NCBI GenBank assembly: GCA_963726315.1
Contig: CAVSBZ010000005.1
Coordinates: forward strand, 1,364,001 to 1,428,000
Origin: FEB-25 sp963726315
GTDB lineage: Bacteria; Chloroflexota; Anaerolineae; Anaerolineales; UBA4823
Direction of reading: 5' to 3'
DNA length: 64,000 nucleotides
Shown here in pieces: positions 1 through 8,206 of the stretch. How positions within the stretch are numbered: the stretch's first letter is position 1; the number at the start of each line of letters is the position of its first letter. The translations under genes were made by a program, and so were the position numbers. The notes under the pieces are model-generated. The model saw only the letters and a list, made by a program, of their open reading frames with translations. It was not told where the DNA came from and searched no databases.

Positions 1-629
1 TCCCAGGGATTGGTCTCATAATAGACCAGCTCACTACCAAAGTACCACAACGCCGACCATTGCGCACCGGGGGTCATCTTATCGTAAGTAAATTGGGCAT
101 AAAGGTGACCGACCGGGTTTTGGAATACGGTTGCAGGATCTATTGGTAGGTAGTTTTTATCCAAGGCAGTGGCAAACTGCAAGGGACTGAATACTGCAGC
201 TGGGTTAGGCGTGGTGGTGCTGGTGAAGGTATCTTCAATCGCCAGCGGCACATGCGGGGTGGGTGTGATGGTGGGTGTATCCGATACCGATGGCGTAGGC
301 GTAATGCTGGGAGTGAGCGTGATGGTCGGAGTGAGGGTGATAGTGGGTGTTAATGTTATCGTTGGCGTGGTAGTTGATGTGATGGTCGGTGGAAAGTAAT
401 GATAAGCGATGGGTTCCGCAAATCGCCTGGTGAGAATAGCTATGATGATAAAAACAACAGATAAGAACAGCATTCGCCATCCTGTCACCATTCTGTCGCG
501 GCGCATTCTGAAGAATTTTAGCGAGCGGGCTTTGCGGATGGAACGAATACCAATCCATATCGTAATCGCTGCCAATATGGAAAGCATAACTATAAAAGTG
601 ATGACGCCGGTATGGATGTCTAGCTTCAT
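1..629 (-). CDS. Partial membrane-anchored extracellular protein with Thr/Pro linker
   Basis: Function not recognised. The reading frame starts at an ATG at 629 and runs off the left edge without a stop, giving 209 visible residues. It shows a hydrophobic segment at about residues 8-27, a basic stretch, a second membrane segment at about 49-66, then a Thr/Pro/Ile linker at about 80-126 built from repeats of the type PTITLTPTIT. After the linker comes a globular, aromatic-rich part containing ALWYFGSELVYYE. The layout suggests an anchored domain held outside the cell on an extended stalk. It begins 15 nt after the stop of the FAH-family gene, so it may be the last gene of an operon with it and the RpiR regulator. 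No strong ribosome binding site is visible. Confidence 0.6.
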   Translation of the reverse strand, partial: MKLDIHTGVITFIVMLSILAAITIWIGIRSIRKARSLKFFRMRRDRMVTGWRMLFLSVVFIIIAILTRRFAEPIAYHYFPPTITSTTTPTITLTPTITLTPTITLTPSITPTPSVSDTPTITPTPHVPLAIEDTFTSTTTPNPAAVFSPLQFATALDKNYLPIDPATVFQNPVGHLYAQFTYDKMTPGAQWSALWYFGSELVYYETNPW

Positions 630-644
630 AAAGAGTTGCGAGTG

Positions 645-1412
645 TTACTGGTTTTCGAGAGATACGGTGTTGCTTAGTTTACCGATCCCTTCTATGGCAG
701 CTTCGACGATATCCCCGGGGTGAAGAGGGCTGATCCCGGCGGGTGTACCCGTCAAAATGATATCTCCTGCATCCAATGTCATGATCGAGGAAGCAAACGC
801 AATCAGCTGATCGATATGGAAGATCATGTCACGTGTCGATGCCATCTGGCGCAGTTCGCCATTCACATGGCAGGTGATCATGGCATCGGCAGGGTTGAAT
901 TCAGTCTCAATCCACGGACCTAATGGGCAAAAGGTATCAAACCCTTTACTGCGCGTCCACTGACCATCCTTACGCTGCAAATCACGGGCGGTTATATCGT
1001 TGGCAACCGTGTATCCGTAGATAAAACTTGCAGCTTCGGAGGGTTGTATCCATCGACCAGATTTTCCAATGACAACAGCCAGCTCGGCTTCATGATCTAC
1101 TTGCTCAGATTGGGGAGGCAGCAGGATGGTCTGGTTTGGGCCGATTACAGACGAAGGTGGCTTGAGGAAAAGCAAGGGAGTGGTTGGCACCTCAGCGTTC
1201 TGTTCCTTGGTGTGCTCGGCATAATTCCTGCCAACGCATAGGATTTTTCCTGGAAGGATTGGAGCGAGAAGTTGTACTTCATCCAGTGGAAGGCTGGCTT
1301 CCTGACGTTGGAACTCAGCAAATGGAGAGCCAACAAGCATGCCTACCTGCGAGTTATTTACCCAGCCATAATGAGCCGGTTCATTTTTCGTACGGTAGCG
1401 GATAAGACGCAT
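645..1412 (-). CDS. Fumarylacetoacetate hydrolase (FAH) family protein
   Basis: A 255-aa cytosolic metal-dependent enzyme of the FAH superfamily, which cleaves or decarboxylates acylpyruvates and related 2-keto acids. The family core is clear: GRNYAEHTKE at about 61-70, FLKPPSSVIGPN at 82-93, the metal ligands in HEAEL (Glu108, Glu110) and ANDITARD (Asp139), and the C-terminal ILTGTPAGIS loop. The length is that of the single-domain HpcE/YcgM-like subgroup. The substrate cannot be told from sequence; acylpyruvase, oxaloacetate decarboxylase and homoprotocatechuate-pathway isomerase are all possible. It starts 11 nt downstream of the RpiR-type regulator on the same strand, which suggests co-transcription and control by it. 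Confidence 0.88.
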   Translation of the reverse strand: MRLIRYRTKNEPAHYGWVNNSQVGMLVGSPFAEFQRQEASLPLDEVQLLAPILPGKILCVGRNYAEHTKEQNAEVPTTPLLFLKPPSSVIGPNQTILLPPQSEQVDHEAELAVVIGKSGRWIQPSEAASFIYGYTVANDITARDLQRKDGQWTRSKGFDTFCPLGPWIETEFNPADAMITCHVNGELRQMASTRDMIFHIDQLIAFASSIMTLDAGDIILTGTPAGISPLHPGDIVEAAIEGIGKLSNTVSLENQ

Positions 1413-1423
1413 GATTTAGTAAA

Positions 1424-2260
1424 TTAGTCTTCTGGTTCTTGGATCCGAGTAGCCAGATCAGCTATTGCTTGTTCAGCACCCGAGAAACGCTGAGAGAATG
1501 ACCAATGGAGGGCTTCTACGAGGATATATATGATGGCACTGATCACAATCATACCACTGGTAGATGAGGGGTGCTCTGAGGCAGCCAGTACTACATTGGC
1601 TGAACGTGCCGTTGGAAGGGAGGCCGCTCCAACGATGGCAGCTGTGGGTATTTTTCGAGCCATTGCTTCAGCCAGTGAACGAGCAATAAATGGGGATTGT
1701 CCGGTGACATCAATAGCCAGAAGAAGGTCCTGTTTTGATGCGGTGTGCACGGTCCTCGCGAAATCGATAACCCCAGGACGAGCAATGTAAATCGGGAAAC
1801 CGCCTTGCTCGAGGAAGTAGACCAGGTTATACGCAGCTGGTTGGGCAGGAGATTCCACCAGTAAAATGATCCGGCGAGCGTTGCCGATTTCGTTGACCAA
1901 TTTTTCGATCGAGCTTATATCCAGCATTAAGCGCATTTGATCAAGCTCGTGGCTCAAGCTTTCCAGAGCACCGGTCACCACGGCAGGTAAAGAATCAGGT
2001 TCCTGAGTTTCTTGAGGATGGAAAAGGAGATTTCTTCGGACTTTATCACGAATTTCGCGTAACAGCTCAGGATAACCCTTATACCCCAAGTGTTGGGAAA
2101 ATCGCACGACTGTTGCAGCATCCAGGTTAAGGGCATGTGCAAGCTCACTGGCAGTCATGAAGGAGGCCTGTATATAGGAATCGAGTAGAAAATCAGCCAA
2201 TTTGGAAAAACTTTTCGACATTGTTGGCCGATCACGACGAATTCGCTCTTCGTAAGTCAT
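1424..2260 (-). CDS. RpiR/MurR-family transcriptional regulator (HTH + SIS domain)
   Basis: DNA-binding regulator of sugar-phosphate metabolism. The N-terminal RpiR helix-turn-helix (about the first 80 residues, including LNLDAATVVRFSQHLGYKGY) is followed by a SIS phosphosugar-binding domain. The longest frame opens at 2281 with a run of Met codons; I prefer the ATG at 2260 because the GGAGG inside the preceding codons then lies 5 nt upstream, giving a protein starting MTYEERIRRDRP. The SIS domain suggests that a phosphorylated sugar, or amino sugar, is the effector. The FAH-family gene follows immediately, so it is the likely target along with the regulator's own promoter. Confidence 0.85.
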   Translation of the reverse strand: MTYEERIRRDRPTMSKSFSKLADFLLDSYIQASFMTASELAHALNLDAATVVRFSQHLGYKGYPELLREIRDKVRRNLLFHPQETQEPDSLPAVVTGALESLSHELDQMRLMLDISSIEKLVNEIGNARRIILLVESPAQPAAYNLVYFLEQGGFPIYIARPGVIDFARTVHTASKQDLLLAIDVTGQSPFIARSLAEAMARKIPTAAIVGAASLPTARSANVVLAASEHPSSTSGMIVISAIIYILVEALHWSFSQRFSGAEQAIADLATRIQEPED

Positions 2261-2378
2261 CATCTCCTCCATACTCATCATTTTTTAATTCAAAGTGTAT
2301 CACAATGATAGGGAAAAATGCAAGCGAATTTGCGGATTTTAGGGGCAATCTACAGGTAAAGGTGCAGAAGAACTAGGG

Positions 2379-2384
2379 TATAAT
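2379..2384 (+). promoter_or_regulatory. -10 box of the tRNA-Val promoter
   Basis: A perfect TATAAT lies 9 nt before the first base of the tRNA, the usual distance for an initiation site just upstream of a tRNA gene. No convincing -35 hexamer is visible at 17 nt. Confidence 0.55.
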
Positions 2385-2393
2385 CAGCGCGTC

Positions 2394-2467
2394 GGGCGGA
2401 TAGTTCAGTTGGTTAGAACGCCTCTCTTACACAGAGGAGGTCGTAGGTTCGAGTCCTATTCCGCCCA
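2394..2467 (+). tRNA. tRNA-Val (anticodon TAC)
   Basis: A 74-nt cloverleaf folds by eye: a 7-bp acceptor stem (GGGCGGA with TCCGCCC), a 4-bp D stem, an anticodon stem CCTCT/AGAGG closing the loop CTTACAC with anticodon TAC, a 5-nt variable loop, and a T arm with the TTCGAGT loop. The discriminator is A. The 3' CCA is not encoded, since the genomic sequence continues CAG. It reads GUA and probably other GUN valine codons. Confidence 0.95.
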
Positions 2468-2475
2468 CAGAGAAG

Positions 2476-2495
2476 CCCCTAGCAGTAGGGGTTTT
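2476..2495 (+). terminator. Intrinsic terminator after tRNA-Val
   Basis: A perfect 6-bp stem (CCCCTA/TAGGGG) with a GCAG loop, followed by TTTT, sits 9 nt after the tRNA. Confidence 0.8.
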
Positions 2496-2499
2496 ATAT

Positions 2500-2859
2500 A
2501 AGCTCAATAAAATCTGGAAATTGGCAACGAGCGGCTTATTTATTGAGATATAAGTATTTTATAATCACGCTTTGCCTAATATTGTTTGCGAAAATCTCCT
2601 AAGGATAAAATTAAATCGGAAATTCTGGGACTGAGAATAACGAATAGAAATTCCATGTTTACTGCTTTCTGGATTTTAAGCAAATGATAATCATTGATAT
2701 GAACCACTTATCAGTATATTTTGACATTGGAGAATGTACGACTATTAGTACTCGATGCAATATTGCTCTAAGTAGGCAACTGCTGGTAACCCACACCATA
2801 TCTAAATCTGGGCAAGTATTGTAGTGATTTTGATAAATGAAGCTGGAGAGAAACAATAA
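2500..2859. other. Intergenic, no gene seen
   Basis: AT-rich spacer between the tRNA terminator and the MscS gene. A 73-codon frame on the minus strand has low-complexity, non-conserved composition and no ribosome binding site. I see no RNA fold or repeat. Confidence 0.5.
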
Positions 2860-3699
2860 ATGCCTGAATCGCTTACTCAACTAATCCAAAACAATATATT
2901 GCGTGCAATCCTGGTGCTTATCGTCCTCATCATCTTGACGATTGTAGTTTTACGTCTGGTGAAAATCGCCGCAGATACGATTGAAAAACGCTTTATTACT
3001 CCTACAGAAGATCTTGATCGCAAAGCACGGTTGCAAACCTTACTTAAAGCATCCAGGAGTACCATCCAGGGTGTCATTATAGTCATTGCGGTTCTAATCG
3101 CATTGGGAACGATGGGTGTGGACATCGGACCAGCGCTCACAGCAGCTGGCATTTTAGGTCTCGCAGTATCGCTCGGGGCGCAAACACTAATCAAAGATGT
3201 GATCGGTGGACTGACCATTCTACTTGAAGATGAGTATCACGTAGGCGATCAGGTTAAAATTGGTGCAGTAAGCGGAGAAGTAGAGCGAATCACCCTTCGC
3301 AGAACAGATGTACGTGATAGCGAAGGACGCTTATTCATGGTACCGAACGGCGAAGTTCGCACAGTTGCGAATGAATCACGGAATTGGGCTTTAGCGCTTG
3401 TAGAGCTGAACTTCAGTTTTGATACAGATATTGAAATTGTAGTCGCTGCGTTAGATAAAGCGCTTGCAATGGTAGCCAACGATGAGCGGGTAAAACCTTA
3501 CTTGTTGGCTACACCGGAGATTTTCGGTTGGAATGCCATCAACGAGTGGTCCGTGGTCGTACGGTTGAGTGCCAGAGTGATGGTGGGTAAGCAGGCAATT
3601 GTGGCACGCCCGATGCGTCAATATGCTCTGAAGGCGCTGCAGGAAGCTGGAATCGCCTTAGAAAGTTTCAACCGAACGATCGCTAAGTCGGTAAAATAA
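2860..3699 (+). CDS. MscS-family small-conductance mechanosensitive channel
   Basis: A 279-aa inner-membrane channel that releases solutes on hypo-osmotic shock. One hydrophobic helix lies at about 12-35, a second at about 69-85, and the pore-lining TM3 at about 91-125 has the Gly/Ala-rich pattern typical of MscS (ALTAAGILGLAVSLGAQTLI followed by KDVIGG). The beta domain follows with LEDEYHVGDQV and the MVPNGEVRTVANESRNW segment. It is about the size of the minimal E. coli protein. The start is preceded by GGAGAG. It appears monocistronic. Confidence 0.93.
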   Translation: MPESLTQLIQNNILRAILVLIVLIILTIVVLRLVKIAADTIEKRFITPTEDLDRKARLQTLLKASRSTIQGVIIVIAVLIALGTMGVDIGPALTAAGILGLAVSLGAQTLIKDVIGGLTILLEDEYHVGDQVKIGAVSGEVERITLRRTDVRDSEGRLFMVPNGEVRTVANESRNWALALVELNFSFDTDIEIVVAALDKALAMVANDERVKPYLLATPEIFGWNAINEWSVVVRLSARVMVGKQAIVARPMRQYALKALQEAGIALESFNRTIAKSVK

Positions 3700-4016
3700 T
3701 AGGATAGATGTGTTCAAGAATCAGGAATTATTCAACTAGATAATCTAGCAATCTAAACTATGCGGCTTTGATAGCGAATGGTTGGTGTAATTGAGTGGAT
3801 GATACCCACCACGCGGGAAATAAATGAGTAAATGGCCAAAGAACCCATTATTAATCTTCCTTATGGAGGGGTAGTGATAACCCAACGTATATTAATTTCC
3901 CTGAATTGAGTGGTGATCAATTTTTTGATTTTAAGGCGCTACTGCTATTATGGAAACGAAGGTATTTCTATATAATAATACGCGTACTAGTAGTAGTTGC
4001 TTGTTAGTTGTCTAAG
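3700..4016. other. Intergenic, convergent gene ends
   Basis: The space between the 3' ends of the MscS gene and the pfkB pseudogene. It is AT-rich. No open frame of note, tRNA or clear terminator is seen. Confidence 0.4.
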
Positions 4017-4910
4017 TTAGGCAGAAGCATATTTATCGCCCATTAATGCTAAAACATCCTCCATCGGGCGGTCAAATGGACCCAGTCGTTCCATCTTTAA
4101 GCTTGTAACTGCAGCAGCCCATATACTTGCCTGGGAAGGATTCTTCGTTAAGCGCATAGCCATATATGCGCCGATGCAGGTATCACCTCGACCACTCCGG
4201 TCTGATAAGTTGAGGGGATAAAACCTTGCGTGGTGAAATTCACCATTAGAATAAACTAGGACTCCATCCCGATGTGTTAAAACCACCTCTTTTGGACCGG
4301 TCTTTGAGAAGAGCTGGGCAGCTTTGTAGATAGCGGTCTCACCAGTAAGGAATTCAACCTCAACTGAATCGCTCATCAAAATATCCAAATGAGGTAATGT
4401 TGTCTCCATTTCATTCCATGATTCAAAGACTAAATCCTGACCATGGAGGACACGCACGAATCCCTGCATATCGGCACCCAGGAGAACATTATTCTTCTTC
4501 AAGGCGAGGATTACATCGAGCCCCACCTCGCCACGCAGGCTTGAGCCAATGACCGCAGCCCTGGTGTGTATTCCTTCCACATCCTGATATGTAATAGCTC
4601 CTGCAGTGCCGGCAACATGTAAATGACGTAGATCCGGATTATTAGTAGGATATTCCAATATCATCAAGGTTGATGAAGGAGTATAAGTTACATAACAATC
4701 AATACCTTCATTGCTAAACTAATCTACCACACGTTTATCTTCGTGTGACAAGCGGGTGACCACGGCTACTCTTAAACCCAGTCTTCGAGCTGCGTGGGCA
4801 GAATAATTTATGGCTCCTCCATCGACATACTTGATCCCAGCAGGGGATATGATCGTATCCTTGGTGTAATTACCAATACAAACCAAATCGTAATATTTAT
4901 CGATGCTCAT
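4017..4910 (-). pseudogene. PfkB-family carbohydrate kinase interrupted by an in-frame amber stop
   Basis: Two pieces in the same frame (4910-4719 and the continuation ending at 4017) make one ribokinase/PfkB-type sugar kinase of about 297 codons. They are separated only by a TAG at 4719-4721; the codons after it read on as sensible protein (FSNEGIDCYVTYTPSSTLMI). The N-terminal part has the PfkB opening (CIGNYTKDTI, GGAINYSAHAARRLGL). The C-terminal part has the anion-hole/catalytic motif as DRSGRGDTCIGAYMA, where the family more often has GAGD. There is no length change, so a single base substitution explains the break. It could be a recent pseudogene or a base-call error. Its neighbours include other broken sugar-metabolism genes, which favours real decay. 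The substrate is unknown. Confidence 0.8.
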
Positions 4911-4934
4911 AAAGTTGAAACCCTTTCAAATCAA

Positions 4935-5921
4935 TCAAGGAAGGATCAGGTCTAGCACCCAATATATACCTGCTCCAACTAGAGCAGTAACTGGTATGGT
5001 AAAAATCCAGGCCATGGCAATCTCTTGGGCAACGCCCCAGCGCACTTTGTTCTTCCGTTCTGCAGCTCCTGCGCCCATTATGGATGAACTGACCACCTGA
5101 GTTGTACTCACCGGACCACCAACAATAGAGGCTCCAAATATGACAGCAGACGAAGCTAACTGGGAGGCGAACCCATCAACAGGACGAATCCGATAAAATT
5201 TAGCTCCCAGGGTACGAATCAGTCGCCAACCTCCCAGCGCTGTGCCTAGTGCGATCATAGTTGCACAGGCTAACTTGACCCAATCCGGTACTCTGAAAAC
5301 GACTAAATATCCCCCTGTGACAAGTGCAAGAGTAATAATTCCCATCGTTTTCTGGGCGTCGTTTGTACCATGTGAGAGAGCCAATGATAGGGATGTGAAA
5401 ATCTGGCCACGTTTAAAATATTTATTTACTCCAGGAGAGGCATTCCAGCTGGCAAAGAATAGGAGCCTGAGGACTAAATAACCAAAAATAAAGCCAAGGA
5501 AGGGTGATAGTAACAAAGATAGTAATACTTTTAGCAGTCCAGGCAAGATGATTGCCTCCCAGCCTGCACCAATTACCACGGCACCAACCAGACCTCCCAC
5601 CAGAGCGTGGGATGAACTGCTGGGAAACCCCAAGTACCAGGTTAAAAGGTTCCACAAAATGGCACTGGCTAAACCAGCTAGGATCACTGTAAGACTTATA
5701 GCATTAGATTCAATTACTTCGTTACCGATTGTCTCAGCAACTGCCACTCCGAATAAAAATGGTCCAATAAACTCAGCAACAGCGGTCATACCGAGGGCTA
5801 CACGGGGAGATAATGCTCTGGAAGAGATCATGGTGGCAACGATATTGCTCGAATCATGAACGCCATTAAGGAAATCAAAAATGAGCGCAAGTATGATGAC
5901 TGCGATGATTAATGGATCCAT
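4935..5921 (-). CDS. pit: Inorganic phosphate transporter, PiT family
   Basis: A 328-aa polytopic membrane protein that imports phosphate (or metal-phosphate) with protons or sodium. Both halves of the PiT repeat are visible: FLNGVHDSSNIVATMISSRA near the N-terminus and ALSHGTNDAQKTMGII in the middle, then GGPVSTTQVVSSSIMGAGAA near the end. About ten hydrophobic segments are present. It follows the DUF47 gene by 12 nt on the same strand; pairing of PiT with a DUF47/PhoU-like partner is common in bacteria and supports the call. Confidence 0.93.
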   Translation of the reverse strand: MDPLIIAVIILALIFDFLNGVHDSSNIVATMISSRALSPRVALGMTAVAEFIGPFLFGVAVAETIGNEVIESNAISLTVILAGLASAILWNLLTWYLGFPSSSSHALVGGLVGAVVIGAGWEAIILPGLLKVLLSLLLSPFLGFIFGYLVLRLLFFASWNASPGVNKYFKRGQIFTSLSLALSHGTNDAQKTMGIITLALVTGGYLVVFRVPDWVKLACATMIALGTALGGWRLIRTLGAKFYRIRPVDGFASQLASSAVIFGASIVGGPVSTTQVVSSSIMGAGAAERKNKVRWGVAQEIAMAWIFTIPVTALVGAGIYWVLDLILP

Positions 5922-5933
5922 TTATCCAACCTG

Positions 5934-6473
5934 TTAAGTGATTTTCACGACAATATCTGCGATGACATTGGCAGCTTCATCCCCCCGGTCAGCAGCATTA
6001 CTGAGATGGCGGTATACTTCACGCGACTTAAACATCTTCATCACATGCTTGATATCTTCTGCACCGCTAAATAAATCAGCCAGAGCTTCTCGATAAACAT
6101 CTTCAACACGGTTCTCGAGGTTCTTGGCACGTTGTGCATGTTCATTGGCGACCTCGGGATGTAGCTCAAGGCGATCTACGGCCATCAATAACTCGTAAGC
6201 GGCATCCCTGAGTATGGATGCAATGCGTAGCATAAACGCTGTCGGTCGTACTTTAAGAACTTCCATTTCAGTAACAGTGCTGTAAGCGTAATCAAGTACA
6301 TCATCGATGGTGCGGGACAAGGAGAAAATGTCCTCACGATCGAATGGAGTAATAAAAGTCTTGTTAAGCTCAGAAATCAGAATACGCCTGGCTTCATCGG
6401 CTTCTTTTTCGGTCGCAACGATACGTGCAGCAGCCCCAGCATCTTCTGCCATATAAGATTTCAAGGCTTCCAT
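5934..6473 (-). CDS. DUF47 (PhoU-like) phosphate transport accessory protein; probable frameshift at its 5' end
   Basis: An all-helical 179-aa protein of the DUF47/YkaA family, the usual partner of PiT transporters and a presumed regulator of phosphate uptake. Internal features are typical: FITPFDREDIFSLSRTIDDV, ANEHAQRAKNLENRVEDVYR and the C-terminal REVYRHLSNAADRGDEAANV. The annotated ATG at 6473 is probably internal: in-frame codons upstream encode family-like sequence (ILKKRESIFIKLIHDQAALT) but contain no ATG, GTG or TTG. An ATG at 6552-6550 with an excellent AAAGGAGT site 6 nt upstream is one frame off. A one-base indel near 6540-6550 would join them, giving about 205 residues, the family's usual length. 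Confidence 0.85.
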   Translation of the reverse strand: MEALKSYMAEDAGAAARIVATEKEADEARRILISELNKTFITPFDREDIFSLSRTIDDVLDYAYSTVTEMEVLKVRPTAFMLRIASILRDAAYELLMAVDRLELHPEVANEHAQRAKNLENRVEDVYREALADLFSGAEDIKHVMKMFKSREVYRHLSNAADRGDEAANVIADIVVKIT

Positions 6474-6571
6474 GCCTTGGAGGGTTAATGCCGCCTGATC
6501 GTGAATAAGCTTGATAAATATACTTTCTCGTTTCTTTAAAATAGCTACGCATAGCTACACTCCTTTAGTAA

Positions 6572-7503
6572 CTAAAGTTGTCTAATACACCCAGCCTTGA
6601 CCAGATATTCTACTCCACTCTGTACTTGTGCAAGAGTATTGCCAGGTAAAAGCTCTAGAGTACGAAACGAGTCCTCTGGGAGGCGATCCGAAAGGGATTT
6701 AAAATCGATCTCACCTAAACCAGGAGCGAGATGGTCTGTCAAACCAATTACATCATGAAGATGAGTGCCCATAATCCTGTCTGAGTAGCGGTTCAACCAC
6801 TCTTCGGAAGGGAAAAATCCAAGCTGACCGAGCGCTTGAGCGTGACCAACATCATATATAAAACCCAGCCGGCTGGAATCTGCCAGTTTCAATAACTCTT
6901 CCAACTCATCAATGATAGGGATATCCATGTAATGGTAGCGGTTTTCCAACCCCAACTTCACATTTAATTGTTCTGCAAGCTCAAGGAGCTCAAGTAAACT
7001 CTTTCTCACTGCTTGAAGGCGAGGGCTAACCTTATCTTTCCTGCTTTGGATTAATTGATTTTAATATCCAAATATTCATTGGTTTGTGTTTGTCTATCTT
7101 TATATAATTTTCGAAGCTGGTTTTCATAACCCATATCTGTTGAAACATTCCCGCAGTGGATAACCACTACAGGCGCACCTAATTCGAAAGCCAATTGCAG
7201 ACTCTGTTTTACCGCGAGAACCCCTTTCTGGCGGGTGTATTCATTTTCAGAGGAAATTAGCCAATCTAGAGCCACTAAATCCTTGGTTGAAATATCTGCT
7301 GGGCAAGGTTCATGAATACTGCTGAATCGATAATGGTCCATGCTCACTTGAGATAACATCTCTAAATCAACCTGATGATTGAGCTCAATATTTTGGAAGC
7401 CTAAACTCTTCGAGATTTGGAAAAAATCATTCAAATCAGGGTAGTTTTTAATCGCCCACATCGTTGACAGTGATGCGTTAGTGGGTATGTTATTATTAAT
7501 CAC
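6572..7503 (-). pseudogene. Sugar phosphate isomerase/epimerase (xylose isomerase-like TIM barrel), frameshifted
   Basis: Two minus-strand pieces (7503-7051 and the other frame ending at 6572) together form one AP-endonuclease-2-type TIM-barrel protein of about 310 aa. The first half has the beginning of the barrel, with SSIHEPCPAD and GAPVVVIHCGNVSTDMGY. The second has KLGLENRYHYMDIP, FIYDVGHAQ and MGTHLHDVIGLTDHLAPGLG, where the His, Asp and Glu residues of the metal site are visible. The break sits in an AAAA run (plus-strand TTTT, 7059-7062). Adding one A restores LDIKNQLIQSRKDKVSPRLQ. It may be a sequencing error or genuine loss. The substrate is unknown. Confidence 0.78.
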
Positions 7504-7518
7504 GTAGATCGAATACCT

Positions 7519-7690
7519 CTATAAAATATGGATGCTTGTGACTATATGATTCAAAATAGGTTGAGATGGCAACTCAGAATAATTCTGGATATAAAGATCT
7601 GCTTTGGCGTCAGGATCATAATTAAACGCCACCGTTTTCACGCCTACATTATACACTTCAACAAACCTTGCAAATTTGTGTAGTCTTTCA
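7519..7690 (-). pseudogene. Coding remnant, possibly HAD-family phosphatase C-terminus
   Basis: Only the last ~50 codons of this frame look like protein (GVKTVAFNYDPDAKADLYIQ then NYSELPS). The pattern of a mobile-Asp-containing turn followed by a 'sEL' helix resembles the C-terminal end of HAD-superfamily sugar phosphatases. Upstream codons are merely the antisense of the plus-strand LarA-like fragment, so the gene appears cut at about 7690. It ends 15 nt before the isomerase pseudogene, consistent with an old operon. The family assignment is tentative. Confidence 0.35.
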
Positions 7691-8136
7691 TGCCCCAAAT
7701 TAATGATGTTTTGTGGACGGTAGCTAAAGGGATGTACAAGGTGGAACCTATTATTGTTGAAGGGGATGAGGTAGTTATTTACGCACTCCGTTTCCATGAA
7801 GTTAGTTTCACCCATGGCAAATTGGTCGATCAGATCGGCTATCATTGCCGGGATTACTACTTAGCTCTGTGGGAGAAGTTCAGAAGCTATCCAGGCGGAG
7901 TGTTGGCCCACTCCACCCATTTAAAAGGACTAGGGACGTTTGATTGTAATAACGAAATTGATACTACGCGGATTAGTGTGACACTTGCCACAAGGATTCC
8001 AGCTGAGCGTTGCAAGAAAATCAACTTAGGTTACCTCTCACCTAAGGAGAGCGTAGTTGAAGAATGGCAAAACCGTGAAGATGATGGTATTTTGGTATTC
8101 CACCAACCGGGCGAGATGTTATACCGGATCAAGTAA
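7684..8136 (+). pseudogene. 5'-truncated LarA-like (DUF2088) protein, C-terminal fragment
   Basis: About 148 codons resembling the C-terminal part of nickel-dependent lactate racemase LarA-family/DUF2088 proteins: EVSFTHGKLVDQIGYHCRDY, GGVLAHSTHLKGLGTFD, RISVTLATRIPAERCKKINL and the tail WQNREDDGILV. Family members are over 400 aa, so the N-terminal domain with the catalytic histidines is missing. A stop codon (7681-7683) lies immediately upstream in frame, and the sequence before it belongs to an opposite-strand remnant. No ribosome binding site precedes the ATG at 7690. I read this as the product of a deletion joining two convergent genes. A short stand-alone protein cannot be excluded. Confidence 0.65.
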
Positions 8137-8206
8137 CATCAAGGGATTAAAAAACTGAGTTCAGAGCTGAAAACATAATGAGAAAAAATAAGATCAGGAG
8201 TGAGCT

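Noticed and set aside
240..400. Possible tandem DNA repeat or CRISPR-like array in GTGATGGTCGG-type units
   Set aside because: The units are irregular and in phase with codons; they encode the PTIT linker of the membrane protein and lack unique spacers.
235..558. Minus-strand His/Tyr-rich 107-codon frame
   Set aside because: It is an alternate frame of the Thr/Pro linker of the partial membrane protein ending at 629; its His repeats come from the repetitive linker DNA.
2659..2880. 73-codon minus-strand frame overlapping the MscS start
   Set aside because: No ribosome binding site, unlikely composition and overlap with a well-supported gene start.
4719..4721. Pyrrolysine insertion or programmed read-through at the amber codon
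   Set aside because: The gene is a sugar kinase with no known need for pyrrolysine, no pyl genes or hairpin are seen, and the neighbours are decayed; a mutation or base-call error is simpler.
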